From: Verrucomicrobiota bacterium
Lineage (GTDB): Bacteria; Verrucomicrobiota; Verrucomicrobiia; Limisphaerales; UBA11320
NCBI GenBank assembly: GCA_016199985.1
Contig: JACQFQ010000001.1
Span: 1 to 53,076 of the forward strand
Direction of reading: 5' to 3'
DNA length: 53,076 nucleotides
Part shown: positions 1-7,623 of the stretch, piece by piece
Layout of the letters: the number at the start of each line of letters is the position of its first letter
How positions within the stretch are numbered: the stretch's first letter is position 1
Notes under the pieces: model-generated
Told to the model about the DNA's origin: nothing
What the model saw: the letters and a program-made list of their open reading frames with translations, nothing else
Databases searched by the model: none
Position numbers and translations under genes: made by a program

Positions 1-20
1 GAATGGCGGTTAGTTAAGGC
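1..20. repeat. IS left terminal inverted repeat
   Basis: The first 20 bases (gaatggcggttagttaaggc) are the reverse complement of 1860-1879 with one mismatch. The transposase stop codon lies within it. Confidence 0.93.
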
Positions 21-1507
21 ATCGACGATTTGCGGTATTTGGGTCCGAAGATACTGTTGAGGTAGTAGCGATTCTGGTGGGAGATCTCCCGGAAGCGGCT
101 TCTGTGACGCATCAGACGTGGGTAGGGCTTGGGTCTGCGCTTGACGGCCCGTGGCTCTCTTCTTCCTGGGCGATCGGGCACGAGATCGACGGCAATGACT
201 CGGAAGAGTTCCTGGATCAACGCCGAGCGCTCTTTGGCTGAACGTGCTTGCAAGAGCGCCTCCGCATATCGCCGAGCCACCGCCAGGCTCCCTGCAAAGC
301 TGATGCGATCCAGACGAGCGCGATGTCGACGCGCCGCCTCCAGCATCAATCTGCGCGTGAAGTTGTGAACCAGAAAATGCATTCGCATTTCTCGATCGAG
401 GTTCTGCGGATTCTGGCAGCTCAAGTGTTCCATTTGCAGGGTGGTTTTAAGACTGCGCAGTGTCAGTTCCATGGCCCAGCGGCGAAGGTAGAGCTGACTC
501 AATGAGGAGGGCGGATATTTGACCCGGTCCAGCAAGGAGGTGACCAGAATGACCTGCCGGGTGCGAAAGCCCGGGATGTCCACGCGGCAACGCACTAGGC
601 GCAACATCAACGCTTCGGGTAACTTCTTCCATTGCCGACTGGCAATCGTCCTGGGCAGTTCCTTGGGTTTGGACCAAGTCACCAGGCGCTCATGAGGGCT
701 CAGACGCTTACCGCGCCGGAAGTCCGCTCGCAATTTGCCTCGGACTCGCAATACGGCATGCACGTGGCGTTGCTGACACTGGGCTAGAATCCCCCACGAG
801 CAGAAGCCACGGTCCCCCAACAGAACATCCCCTGGATTGAACAGGTCCCACAAGCGCTGCAGCAACCCCAGTTCACTAGACCTCCACGGCCCGAGGGTCC
901 ATTGCACCAGCATTCCAGTGGCCAAGCTCATGAGCGCGACGATCCGTAGAATGGGAAACCCGCATCCCGGAGCTTGAACGGACTGCTGAGGAAAGGACTT
1001 CTGGTTTTCTGGGGTATCGGCCGCGGTAACGGTGGTGCCATCGACGGCCAGCACCCGGTGTCCTTGCCACAGGTCTGCCTGCGATGTTGCCTGCTCAGCC
1101 TCGGCCACCACGGCGTTGTGGATCTGCTCCAAGCGCTCCTGGGGCAACGCGCCGCGCGCCTGGCAATACGGGCTGGTGGTATCGGGTGGAATGCGTTGCC
1201 CCGCCGTCAAGCACAAGGCCTGCGCTTGGCGAATGGCTTCCCGGCAAGAGGCTCCGGCCTGAGCGACTTGCCAACAGAAAGTCCAGAAGACCAGGCGCAA
1301 GGGCCAGCGCCGCTGCCGAGAGTGAGGCCCCTCATCGGCCTGGGAGAGCAGGCCTGGGGCGATCCAGCGACCCAAGAGAGCCTCAAACTGATGAACAGAG
1401 GAGGCGGTGGAGGAGCGTAGGGTGTGTAGGCGCGTGGCCAGGAGGTTTGAGAAAGCAGGGAAGTCAGGGGTCATAATAGGACAGCGCGTGCGCTGTCCTA
1501 TTGACAA
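14..1507 (-). CDS. IS4-family transposase
   Basis: DDE transposase that cuts and rejoins the ends of this element. The three catalytic acidic residues are visible: D156 in VDGTT, D232 in GDRGF and E347 in the IS4 signature Y340-(2)-R343-(3)-E347-(6)-K354, with exact IS4 spacing. The reading frame is intact at 497 residues from a TTG start at 1507. An ATG 11 codons later (1474), giving MTPDFPAF, is an equally likely or better start, because the bases between the two starts form a long palindrome (1475-1502). The stop codon lies in the left terminal repeat. Nothing suggests inactivation, so the element may still move. Related transposases typically have 350-480 residues, so this is slightly long. 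Confidence 0.95.
   Translation of the reverse strand: MSIGQRTRCPIMTPDFPAFSNLLATRLHTLRSSTASSVHQFEALLGRWIAPGLLSQADEGPHSRQRRWPLRLVFWTFCWQVAQAGASCREAIRQAQALCLTAGQRIPPDTTSPYCQARGALPQERLEQIHNAVVAEAEQATSQADLWQGHRVLAVDGTTVTAADTPENQKSFPQQSVQAPGCGFPILRIVALMSLATGMLVQWTLGPWRSSELGLLQRLWDLFNPGDVLLGDRGFCSWGILAQCQQRHVHAVLRVRGKLRADFRRGKRLSPHERLVTWSKPKELPRTIASRQWKKLPEALMLRLVRCRVDIPGFRTRQVILVTSLLDRVKYPPSSLSQLYLRRWAMELTLRSLKTTLQMEHLSCQNPQNLDREMRMHFLVHNFTRRLMLEAARRHRARLDRISFAGSLAVARRYAEALLQARSAKERSALIQELFRVIAVDLVPDRPGRREPRAVKRRPKPYPRLMRHRSRFREISHQNRYYLNSIFGPKYRKSSMP
1475..1502. promoter_or_regulatory. 28-bp palindrome in the IS divergent control region
   Basis: Arms at 1475-1487 (aataggacagcgc) and 1490-1502 are perfectly complementary over 13 bp around a 2-base centre. 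The palindrome sits between the transposase ATG (1474) and the passenger ATG (1526), where both promoters must lie. It could be an operator or a hairpin that limits transposase translation. Its function is inferred from position only. Confidence 0.75.
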
Positions 1508-1525
1508 TGGTGATAGAGTCCAGGG

Positions 1526-1870
1526 ATGTCAAAGACACAATCGGCAGAATGTTTTCCCGTGGAGTATGAGAGGCTGCAGAAGCAACTGGCCCAAACCGGG
1601 TGGCTTGCCTTGGGAAGCCTCTTGGAGCGGGGCTTGCCAGGTCAGGGAGGACCTCGCTACCAGTGGTCCCGCCGCGTGGGTCCCAAGACGGTCACTGTCG
1701 CCCTGAGCCTCGAGCAATTTCAATGGTTGCAGAAGGCCGTCGCCAATCAACGCGAGGTCTGGGATATCCTGATGCAGATGCAGCAGATCACCGCCGAATA
1801 CATGCTCAAAAACCTCCCCAACCCGCCTCGACGCAAACGTCTCTCCAAAAAGAGGGTGGGCCTAAACTAA
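1526..1870 (+). CDS. IS passenger protein, DUF6788-like
   Basis: A 114-residue protein encoded inside the insertion sequence and divergent from the transposase. Its central part (GPKTVTVALSLEQFQWLQKA, about residues 52-71) resembles the conserved core of DUF6788 proteins, small proteins of unknown function that I recall occurring next to transposase genes. That family usually has a zinc-binding-like cysteine segment before the core; here the matching segment (about residues 34-50) has no cysteines. The C-terminus is basic (PPRRKRLSKKR), consistent with nucleic-acid contact. The stop codon lies in the right terminal repeat, which shows that the gene belongs to the element and not to the chromosome. 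A role in controlling transposition or target choice is speculation. Confidence 0.8.
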   Translation: MSKTQSAECFPVEYERLQKQLAQTGWLALGSLLERGLPGQGGPRYQWSRRVGPKTVTVALSLEQFQWLQKAVANQREVWDILMQMQQITAEYMLKNLPNPPRRKRLSKKRVGLN

Positions 1871-1879
1871 CCGCCATTC
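1860..1879. repeat. IS right terminal inverted repeat
   Basis: Bases 1860-1879 (gcctaaactaaccgccattc) mirror the left end of the element. The passenger gene's stop codon lies within it. The bases that follow (gcgagcgaaa) would be the start of the target duplication, but the left copy lies outside the window. Confidence 0.93.
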
Positions 1880-1941
1880 GCGAGCGAAATGACCCAGGAG
1901 AGAGCGACAGCCCCACCGGTCCATGACAACAGTTCCCCAGG

Positions 1942-3414
1942 TCACTTTGTCTCGGACAGGTGTTCCTCGACTTCTCTCTTCATCTGTTCGAATGCTTCAC
2001 GCCCTCCGAAGAAGTCGTAGTTCACTTTTCCCAAAAGCGGCAGCTCTCTGCGTAGCACGGACCACTTTCGGCATTTGTAGGCGAACCGGGCGTAGTTGTG
2101 GCGCCACCCCAAGCCCTGCTCTCCATACCGTGCGAAGAATGCCTCAAAACAGGATTCGATCTCCGGCCAGACTGAAGGATCGGCCCAGTAGTCCTGGCCT
2201 TCACGCTGATCATAGCGCGCAAGACTTTGATGAGCCTCGGCGATGATCAGGGGGACGCTCCAGCCCCATTCTTTGGATCGGGCGCATTCACGGCCGAACT
2301 CCAACATCTGCCGGGCGGATCCATGCCACTTGGGCTCAAGATAAGTCAGCTTGATAGAGCAGGCCTCGTAAAAGTTCGTGTTGAGCTTCATGGCTCGCGA
2401 GAACCATTGCTCCAGACGATCGCGACCCCGTCCCTGCCCCAGCTCGACCCCCATCAATGCTCGCGCCGTTTCGGGGTCGGAGGGGTTCATCTCCCACGAC
2501 TTCAGTAGAGCGCGCTCCGCGATCTCGAGGCGTTCTGAGAATAGGCGCCACCCTTCCTCGGACACTGTGTCGGCATAGCCGTTCCCGCGCGCCTCCCAGG
2601 CGAACTCCTTAAAGTGAGTTCCCTTAAAACGATAAACCCAGGCCTCGTTCCCCCAGTGACGAAGGAGCGCAGCCTCCAAGGCCTCGTAACGCTTGGGCTG
2701 GAGGCGACCGCTCCAGTACTTAACGAGTTCTTCGACCGCTTCGCGAACATCTTCGGAAGGCGCCGCCTTGTCGCCGATGAACTCGATACAGAGATCCCAG
2801 GCCCGCGTGGAGTGCTTGTGCACCGCCGCCTGTCCCTGCTGCCTTTCGTTGGCGGCACTGAGGCGCTCCGCCGCTCTCAGATGAGCGTAAAACTTCCGGA
2901 TCGGAGAATAGCCCCTGCTCTCAATCCCGTCCGCGGCCTCGGCGTAAAGTTGGGCGCGATCCTTCTCGGTCATCGTCTCGGGGACGCCCAGCCTCGCGTA
3001 GAGGTAAAGCGCCAGCGGATCGTCGCATCCTGCCGCGCGCGCCGCGCGGATTAGTTCTCGAATGGAATCGCTGTACGAGGCCCTCGAGGCATCGACGGCG
3101 CCATGAACCCGGAAGTGAGCCATCAGCTCGAGGGCTTTCCTGACGGGCTCGTCCCATCGCGCGGATTGGCTCCCGACACGGCCATAATCGCCCACGATCG
3201 TCCGAACATTCCATTGAAACCGCTCCTCGATCTCCCGCTTCACGTCCGGATCCTCTGGGTCCTTCACAACCGCGGCCCGAGGCTCGACCGCCGAGGATTG
3301 GGGGCTGGACGTCGACCTCGCTTGTTGGCGGCAACCAGCGCCCGAGATCAGCATGACCGAAACAAACGCCAGAGCCCCGACGAGGAAAGATCTGGAAAAT
3401 CCTGGATTTCTCAT
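1942..3414 (-). CDS. Predicted lipoprotein with TPR-like helical repeats
   Basis: The protein starts with a signal sequence (MRNPGFSR, then a hydrophobic run) ending in a plausible but non-canonical lipobox SGAGC, so it is probably exported and lipidated. The remaining ~460 residues are charged and helical, with TPR-like pairs of helices such as the segment around WEMNPSDPETARALMGVELG. A scaffold or partner-binding role is inferred and no enzyme motif is visible. The chosen start is the ATG at 3414; another ATG at 3435 adds seven residues. The open frame continues upstream to 4734, but that part is antisense to gatB and is not real. I do not recognise the family. The IS lies just downstream of its stop. 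Confidence 0.75.
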   Translation of the reverse strand: MRNPGFSRSFLVGALAFVSVMLISGAGCRQQARSTSSPQSSAVEPRAAVVKDPEDPDVKREIEERFQWNVRTIVGDYGRVGSQSARWDEPVRKALELMAHFRVHGAVDASRASYSDSIRELIRAARAAGCDDPLALYLYARLGVPETMTEKDRAQLYAEAADGIESRGYSPIRKFYAHLRAAERLSAANERQQGQAAVHKHSTRAWDLCIEFIGDKAAPSEDVREAVEELVKYWSGRLQPKRYEALEAALLRHWGNEAWVYRFKGTHFKEFAWEARGNGYADTVSEEGWRLFSERLEIAERALLKSWEMNPSDPETARALMGVELGQGRGRDRLEQWFSRAMKLNTNFYEACSIKLTYLEPKWHGSARQMLEFGRECARSKEWGWSVPLIIAEAHQSLARYDQREGQDYWADPSVWPEIESCFEAFFARYGEQGLGWRHNYARFAYKCRKWSVLRRELPLLGKVNYDFFGGREAFEQMKREVEEHLSETK

Positions 3415-3630
3415 ACGCGCCGCGCTTGAAGACATGAGGGTTGAACCGCGGAGTCTCGCGTTCCCCAAAGCCATCGCGACGCGGAGGAGTTTGCGGAAAC
3501 CCCAGCGAGATTCAATTCCAAAGACCCCGGTTCCGAACCCTCGAGGGATTCTCAGCCATCTGGAAACGCAGGGACGCGCGCATTTCGGGTTTCTCTTCGC
3601 GCCGCTCCTGTGGCATGAAAGCGGGGTCTT

Positions 3631-5055
3631 ATGGAATACGAAGCGGTCATCGGGCTCGAGACTCATGTTCAGCTGCGCACGCGCTCCAAGATGTGGTGCG
3701 GATGCGCCAACGCTTTCGGCGCCGAACCCAACACCCGCGTCTGCCCCGTCTGCCTCGGCCTCCCCGGAGTGCTGCCGGTCGCCAACGAGGAGGCCCTCCA
3801 GCTCACCGTCCTCGCCGGCTTCCTGCTCCATTCCTCCATCCCGCGCTTCGCCAAGTTCGATCGCAAAAACTATTTCTACCCTGACTCCGCCAAGAACTAC
3901 CAGATCACCCAGTTCGACCGGCCTTCCACCCAGGGCGGCTACGTGGACTTCGAGTTCGAAGGCCGGATCGCGCGCGTCCGCGTCACACGCGCCCATCTCG
4001 AGGAGGACGTCGGCAAAAGCACCCACTTCGATCGCCACAGCGGCGTCGACTTCAACCGCGCCGGCGTTCCGCTCCTCGAAATCGTGTCCGAGCCGGACAT
4101 CACGAGCTCCGACATGGCATATGAGTATCTCAACGCGCTCAAGGCCATTCTCATCTACGGCCAGGTGTCCGACTGCGACATGGAAAAAGGGATGGTGCGC
4201 TGCGACGTGAACGTCAGCGTCCGCCCCAAGGGCCAGACCCGCCTCGGCGCGAAGATCGAGATCAAGAACATGAACAGCTTCTCCGGCGTTCGACGCGCGC
4301 TGGATTATGAAATCCCGCGGCAGATCGAGGCGGTCAAGGCCGGCCAAACGCCGCGACAGGAAACCCGGCGATGGGACGATGTCGCCGGCGTCACCGAGCC
4401 GATGCGCTCGAAGGAGGACGCCCACGACTACCGCTATTTCCCCGAGCCCGACCTGATGCCCTTCGAGCCCGATGACGCCTGGTTGGAACGCGTGCGCGCC
4501 CGGGCCGTCGAGCTCCCGCTGGAGCGGAAGCAGCGATTCATCTCCCAGTTCCAGCTGCCGGCCTCCGACGCCGAGGTGTTCAAGAACGATGTTCCGCTGG
4601 GCGACTTTTTCGCCACGGCCGCGCAAAACGCCCGCGACCCCAAGGGCGTCGCCAACTGGGTGATCAACAACCTCCGCGCCCAACTCTCCGAGCGATCGCA
4701 GGGCCTCTCCGATCTGCGTTTCCCGCCCGGACATCTGCGCGAGCTCGTCGACCTTGTGGAGTCCGGGAAGATCAGCAGCAAGATCGCGCAGGATGTTTTC
4801 CTCGAGCTCTACACCACGGGCGTCGCTCCCGCGGCGATCGTGGACCAGAAGGGCTGGGCGCAGGTGAGCGACACCGGAGCGATCGAGAAGATCTGCGACG
4901 AGGTCATCGCCGCGAATTCCAGGAGCGTCGAGGACTTCAAGGGGGGCAAAGGCGCTGCGCTCAATTTCCTGAAGGGTCAGGTGATGAAGCTGAGCAAGGG
5001 CAAGGCGAATCCGGCCCTCGCGGGCGAAATCCTGGAGCGCAAGCTGAAATCATGA
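3631..5055 (+). CDS. gatB: Asp/Glu-tRNA amidotransferase subunit B (GatB)
   Basis: GatB activates mischarged Glu-tRNA(Gln) or Asp-tRNA(Asn) and, with GatA and GatC, converts it to Gln-tRNA or Asn-tRNA using ammonia from glutamine. The N-terminus carries the family start (EYEAVIGLETHVQL), the zinc-binding cysteines C31/C33 and C46/C49 in CGCANAF and CPVCLGLPG, and the conserved DRKNYFYPD segment. The C-terminal ~150 residues form the helical GatB/YqeY tRNA-binding region. At 474 residues the length is normal. gatA and gatC are not in this window. The last codon and stop overlap the next gene by four bases (ATGA), which joins this translation gene to the MoxR cassette downstream. Confidence 0.97.
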   Translation: MEYEAVIGLETHVQLRTRSKMWCGCANAFGAEPNTRVCPVCLGLPGVLPVANEEALQLTVLAGFLLHSSIPRFAKFDRKNYFYPDSAKNYQITQFDRPSTQGGYVDFEFEGRIARVRVTRAHLEEDVGKSTHFDRHSGVDFNRAGVPLLEIVSEPDITSSDMAYEYLNALKAILIYGQVSDCDMEKGMVRCDVNVSVRPKGQTRLGAKIEIKNMNSFSGVRRALDYEIPRQIEAVKAGQTPRQETRRWDDVAGVTEPMRSKEDAHDYRYFPEPDLMPFEPDDAWLERVRARAVELPLERKQRFISQFQLPASDAEVFKNDVPLGDFFATAAQNARDPKGVANWVINNLRAQLSERSQGLSDLRFPPGHLRELVDLVESGKISSKIAQDVFLELYTTGVAPAAIVDQKGWAQVSDTGAIEKICDEVIAANSRSVEDFKGGKGAALNFLKGQVMKLSKGKANPALAGEILERKLKS

Positions 5056-5696
5056 CCCAGCCCACTCCAGCAGGCGGACTGACCGAGTTTCTGCGGCGAC
5101 TCTTTGATGAGGGCAAGGGGCAGGTGCGGAGCGGCCCGCCCCCCGTGATCGACGCGTCCTCGCGCGCCCTCTTGGCGGAGGCCGAGGCGATCGCCCGCGA
5201 GGAGCTCATCGGCCAGCCTCCGCGCTATCGTCCTCTGGTCGCCGAATGGGCGGCTTCGCTGCTGTATTCGGCCTGCCAGTTTGTCGTGTGCCGGGAGGCC
5301 CCGGCGGACGAGATTGTTCGACTCCTCAAATCCCCCTGCCCCGAGTCGCATTCCCCGGAAACAGACTGGTCCGCGGACCTCGTGCTGCGGCACCTGCCCG
5401 ATGTCTTTCGCCAGGCGCGGCATCTGAGCCCCTCGGATCCGCTTGTGAGGGAGCTTGCCGTGCTGGGCGCCGACTGGCCACTCTCCTCCGTGGGCATGCC
5501 GCTGGAGATCGCGCCCGACGTGGCGTCGTTCGCGTCTCATCGCTGCCTGTGGCAGCTTTACGTTGACCGGGTCATCCGACGCGAGGATCTGTCCCGCCTG
5601 GACCACCCCGCGGTGGCGGAGTCCGTGCGCGCCGCGTTGGGCGCGCATCCGGAGCTCGCGCCAAAGGTTTCCATGCGTCTCGCCGGGAAATCCTAA
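5052..5696 (+). CDS. bpX-type accessory protein of the MoxR-vWA-propeller cassette
   Basis: A 214-residue protein, mostly alpha-helical and soluble by appearance, with no signal peptide or catalytic motif. Conserved-looking stretches include RPLVAEWAASLLYSACQFVV, LVLRHLPDVFRQA and LYVDRVIRREDLSRL. By position ahead of a RavA-like MoxR gene and by general pattern, I place it among the small bpX families (bpX0/bpX1 class) named for MoxR-vWA-beta-propeller ternary systems, but I cannot say which. Its ATG overlaps the gatB stop (ATGA), and 53 bases separate it from the MoxR gene. A role as adaptor or regulator of the ATPase is inference. Confidence 0.7.
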   Translation: MTQPTPAGGLTEFLRRLFDEGKGQVRSGPPPVIDASSRALLAEAEAIAREELIGQPPRYRPLVAEWAASLLYSACQFVVCREAPADEIVRLLKSPCPESHSPETDWSADLVLRHLPDVFRQARHLSPSDPLVRELAVLGADWPLSSVGMPLEIAPDVASFASHRCLWQLYVDRVIRREDLSRLDHPAVAESVRAALGAHPELAPKVSMRLAGKS

Positions 5697-5749
5697 AGCA
5701 AGCGGGAATTGAACCGACTATTGGTGCAGGCATTGAGGCAGAAACCATC

Positions 5750-6901
5750 ATGACTAAAGCACCCGCCACGGCAGGACGACTGGTGTCCGAAGTCCTGGAG
5801 CCGATGAAACGGGATTTCGTCGGCAAGGACGAGGTGATCGATCTACTGGGCGTCTCCCTGGTCGCCGGCGAGAATCTTTTTATTCTGGGACCCCCAGGCA
5901 CGGCCAAGAGCGCCATCGTTCACCATCTCGCGGCCCGTCTCGAAGGCCGCACCTTCGACTATCTCCTCACCCGCTTCACGGAGCCCAACGAGCTGTTCGG
6001 CCCCTTCGACATCCGAAAGCTCCGCGAGGGCGAGCTCGTGACGAACACCGAGGGCATGATGCCCGAGGCGTCGCTCGTGTTCCTCGACGAGCTGCTCAAC
6101 GCCAACAGCGCGATCCTGAACGCGCTCCTCGTGGCGCTGAACGAGCGCGTGTTCCGACGCGGGAAGGAAACCCGGCCTCTCGCCGCGCTGCTCTTCGTCG
6201 GCGCGAGCAATCATCTCCCCGAAGACGATTCCCTCCAGGCTTTGTTCGATCGCTTTCTGCTCCGGGTTCGCTGCGACAATGTCCCCGCCGAACGTCTTTG
6301 CGAGGTGCTCGACGCCGGCTGGCGGCTGCGGCATCAGCCTCCGACCAAATCGAGCCTCCGGCTCGACGACCTCAAGGCGCTGCAGCCCGCGCTGGAAGGC
6401 GTGGATCTCAGCGCGGTGCGACTGCCCTTCGCCGAGCTGATCCAGCGGATCCGTCACGCCGGCATTTCTGTCAGCGACCGGCGCGCCGTGAAGCTTCAGC
6501 AGGTCATCGCCGCCAGCGCGCTGCTCTGCAACCGCGTTCGCGCGCGCCTGAGCGACCTCTGGGTCGTCCGACACATCTGGGACACTGAGGAGCAACAGGA
6601 GGTGCTCGCCAGCCTGGTCAACCACGCCATCGCCGCCGAAGCGTCGTCGCAGGGCGATCACCACCGCGCCCGCCAGACCGATGGCCCCGATCCCGAGTCG
6701 CTCGCCCGCGATCTGGAAAACCTCAGCGCGCAGATCAAGACTCCGGGGCTGCCGGAATCGGAGCGGGCGTTCATCCGCGACCGCATCGGCATTTTGGAAG
6801 GACGCTGCCAGTGGGTGCAGGAAGCCGCCAAGCGCGAGTGGCTGCAGCAGCTGATCACCGAGATCCGTTCGCGCCTTCAACCCAACCGGCTTTCCCCATG
6901 A
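5750..6901 (+). CDS. MoxR-family AAA+ ATPase (RavA-like)
   Basis: ATPase expected to form a hexameric ring and remodel a target protein together with a vWA partner. Walker A is GPPGTAKS (47-54), Walker B is LVFLDE with D113/E114, sensor 1 is N154 in GASNHLPED, and arginine-finger candidates are R168/R172 in DRFLLR. The stretches RFTEPNELFGP and LNALLVALNER are typical of the RavA branch of MoxR proteins. The C-terminal ~180 residues form the helical lid and extension. At 383 residues it is shorter than E. coli RavA (~500), which has an extra LdcI-binding insert absent here. The stop overlaps the next ATG (ATGA), so the cassette is translationally coupled from here on. Confidence 0.95.
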   Translation: MTKAPATAGRLVSEVLEPMKRDFVGKDEVIDLLGVSLVAGENLFILGPPGTAKSAIVHHLAARLEGRTFDYLLTRFTEPNELFGPFDIRKLREGELVTNTEGMMPEASLVFLDELLNANSAILNALLVALNERVFRRGKETRPLAALLFVGASNHLPEDDSLQALFDRFLLRVRCDNVPAERLCEVLDAGWRLRHQPPTKSSLRLDDLKALQPALEGVDLSAVRLPFAELIQRIRHAGISVSDRRAVKLQQVIAASALLCNRVRARLSDLWVVRHIWDTEEQQEVLASLVNHAIAAEASSQGDHHRARQTDGPDPESLARDLENLSAQIKTPGLPESERAFIRDRIGILEGRCQWVQEAAKREWLQQLITEIRSRLQPNRLSP

Positions 6902-7623
6902 GCTCCGGTTGGGCCATGAGGTTGGCTCGCGCCCATGCGTCGGCCCTGGCTCGGATTCGACTCCACCCCGGCATTGAGGTGACCGAAACCGCCGACGCTG
7001 TCTGGGTCCGCGGGAGGCAAACGCACGCGGCGTTCGATGAAATCCTGAGGGGCGTGCCCGCCGAAGCCCGGTATCAATGGAGCCCGGGCAATCGTCTCCA
7101 GCCGGCTCAATCGCGCATCCCGTCCGAAGAAATGCCTTCGGCGAAATGGACGCCGCTGTCGGACTGGCTGGGAGTCTCGCTCGACGCGCCCCAGGCGGCA
7201 TCGCCTTTGCCTCCGCGGGTTTCGCTCATGCTTCGACGCAGCGTCGATGAACGCGAACCGAACCTGCTCCAGCTCCCCTGGGTCGAGTGGCGCCTTTACG
7301 CCAAGGCGGCGCCCGAGGTTCGGCTGCAACGATGGAAGTTCGCCGTGAGCGCGTCGCGCGAAGCTCTCGTTCGCGGCCTCCCCCTTCCGCCGCTGCCGGG
7401 AGCTCTGTGGGTCGAGGAGTCGGGCATCGCGACACCGGCCGGCTACGATTGGTTTCCGCAGGTGAGCGCCGAGGTCGCGCGACGGGTGCTGGCTGTCGCG
7501 TCGGATTGCCTGGTGCTCTGGCATCTGGACAACACCGTCAGCCCGGTGCGGTCGGAGCTTTTCATCGAGGCGACGCGGCCCAACATCGCGGCCACGGACG
7601 CATCACTTCGCGAGGACCCATGA
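6898..7623 (+). CDS. bpX2-like protein of the MoxR ternary cassette
   Basis: 241 residues, started at the ATG that overlaps the moxR stop; the open frame 29 codons further upstream lies in moxR and was discarded. The pattern matches what I remember of bpX2 proteins: an early tryptophan in VWVRG, a W-x-PL motif (KWTPLSDWLG), a tryptophan-rich WVEWRLYAKAA segment, FAVS, then LPLPPLPG near residue 160 and a final LFIEATRPN. It has no catalytic or membrane features. Between the MoxR and vWA-propeller genes, it probably acts as a structural adaptor of the complex. Family membership is inferred from memory; a Pfam search would settle it. Confidence 0.72.
   Translation: MSSGWAMRLARAHASALARIRLHPGIEVTETADAVWVRGRQTHAAFDEILRGVPAEARYQWSPGNRLQPAQSRIPSEEMPSAKWTPLSDWLGVSLDAPQAASPLPPRVSLMLRRSVDEREPNLLQLPWVEWRLYAKAAPEVRLQRWKFAVSASREALVRGLPLPPLPGALWVEESGIATPAGYDWFPQVSAEVARRVLAVASDCLVLWHLDNTVSPVRSELFIEATRPNIAATDASLREDP

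Larger units (their letters stand above)
1..1879. mobile_element. Complete IS4-family insertion sequence with passenger gene
   Basis: The element is bounded by near-perfect 20-bp terminal inverted repeats at 1-20 and 1860-1879 (19 of 20 positions match, one mismatch at the fifth inner base). It carries an IS4-type DDE transposase on the minus strand and a 114-residue DUF6788-like gene on the plus strand, transcribed away from each other. The transposase stop (14-16) lies inside the left repeat and the passenger stop (1868-1870) inside the right one, so the element has almost no spare DNA. The window begins at the first base of the left repeat, so the left flank and any target duplication cannot be seen. 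The right end lies 62 bases beyond the stop of the neighbouring lipoprotein gene. Confidence 0.93.

Noticed and set aside
3436..4734. Minus-strand N-terminal extension of the lipoprotein gene giving a 930-residue frame
   Set aside because: This part is antisense to gatB and lies before the signal peptide; a secreted lipoprotein would not start inside another gene.
7287..7619. 111-codon upstream extension of the vWA-propeller gene
   Set aside because: It overlaps the bpX2-like gene; the ATG at 7620 overlaps the previous stop and is the natural start.
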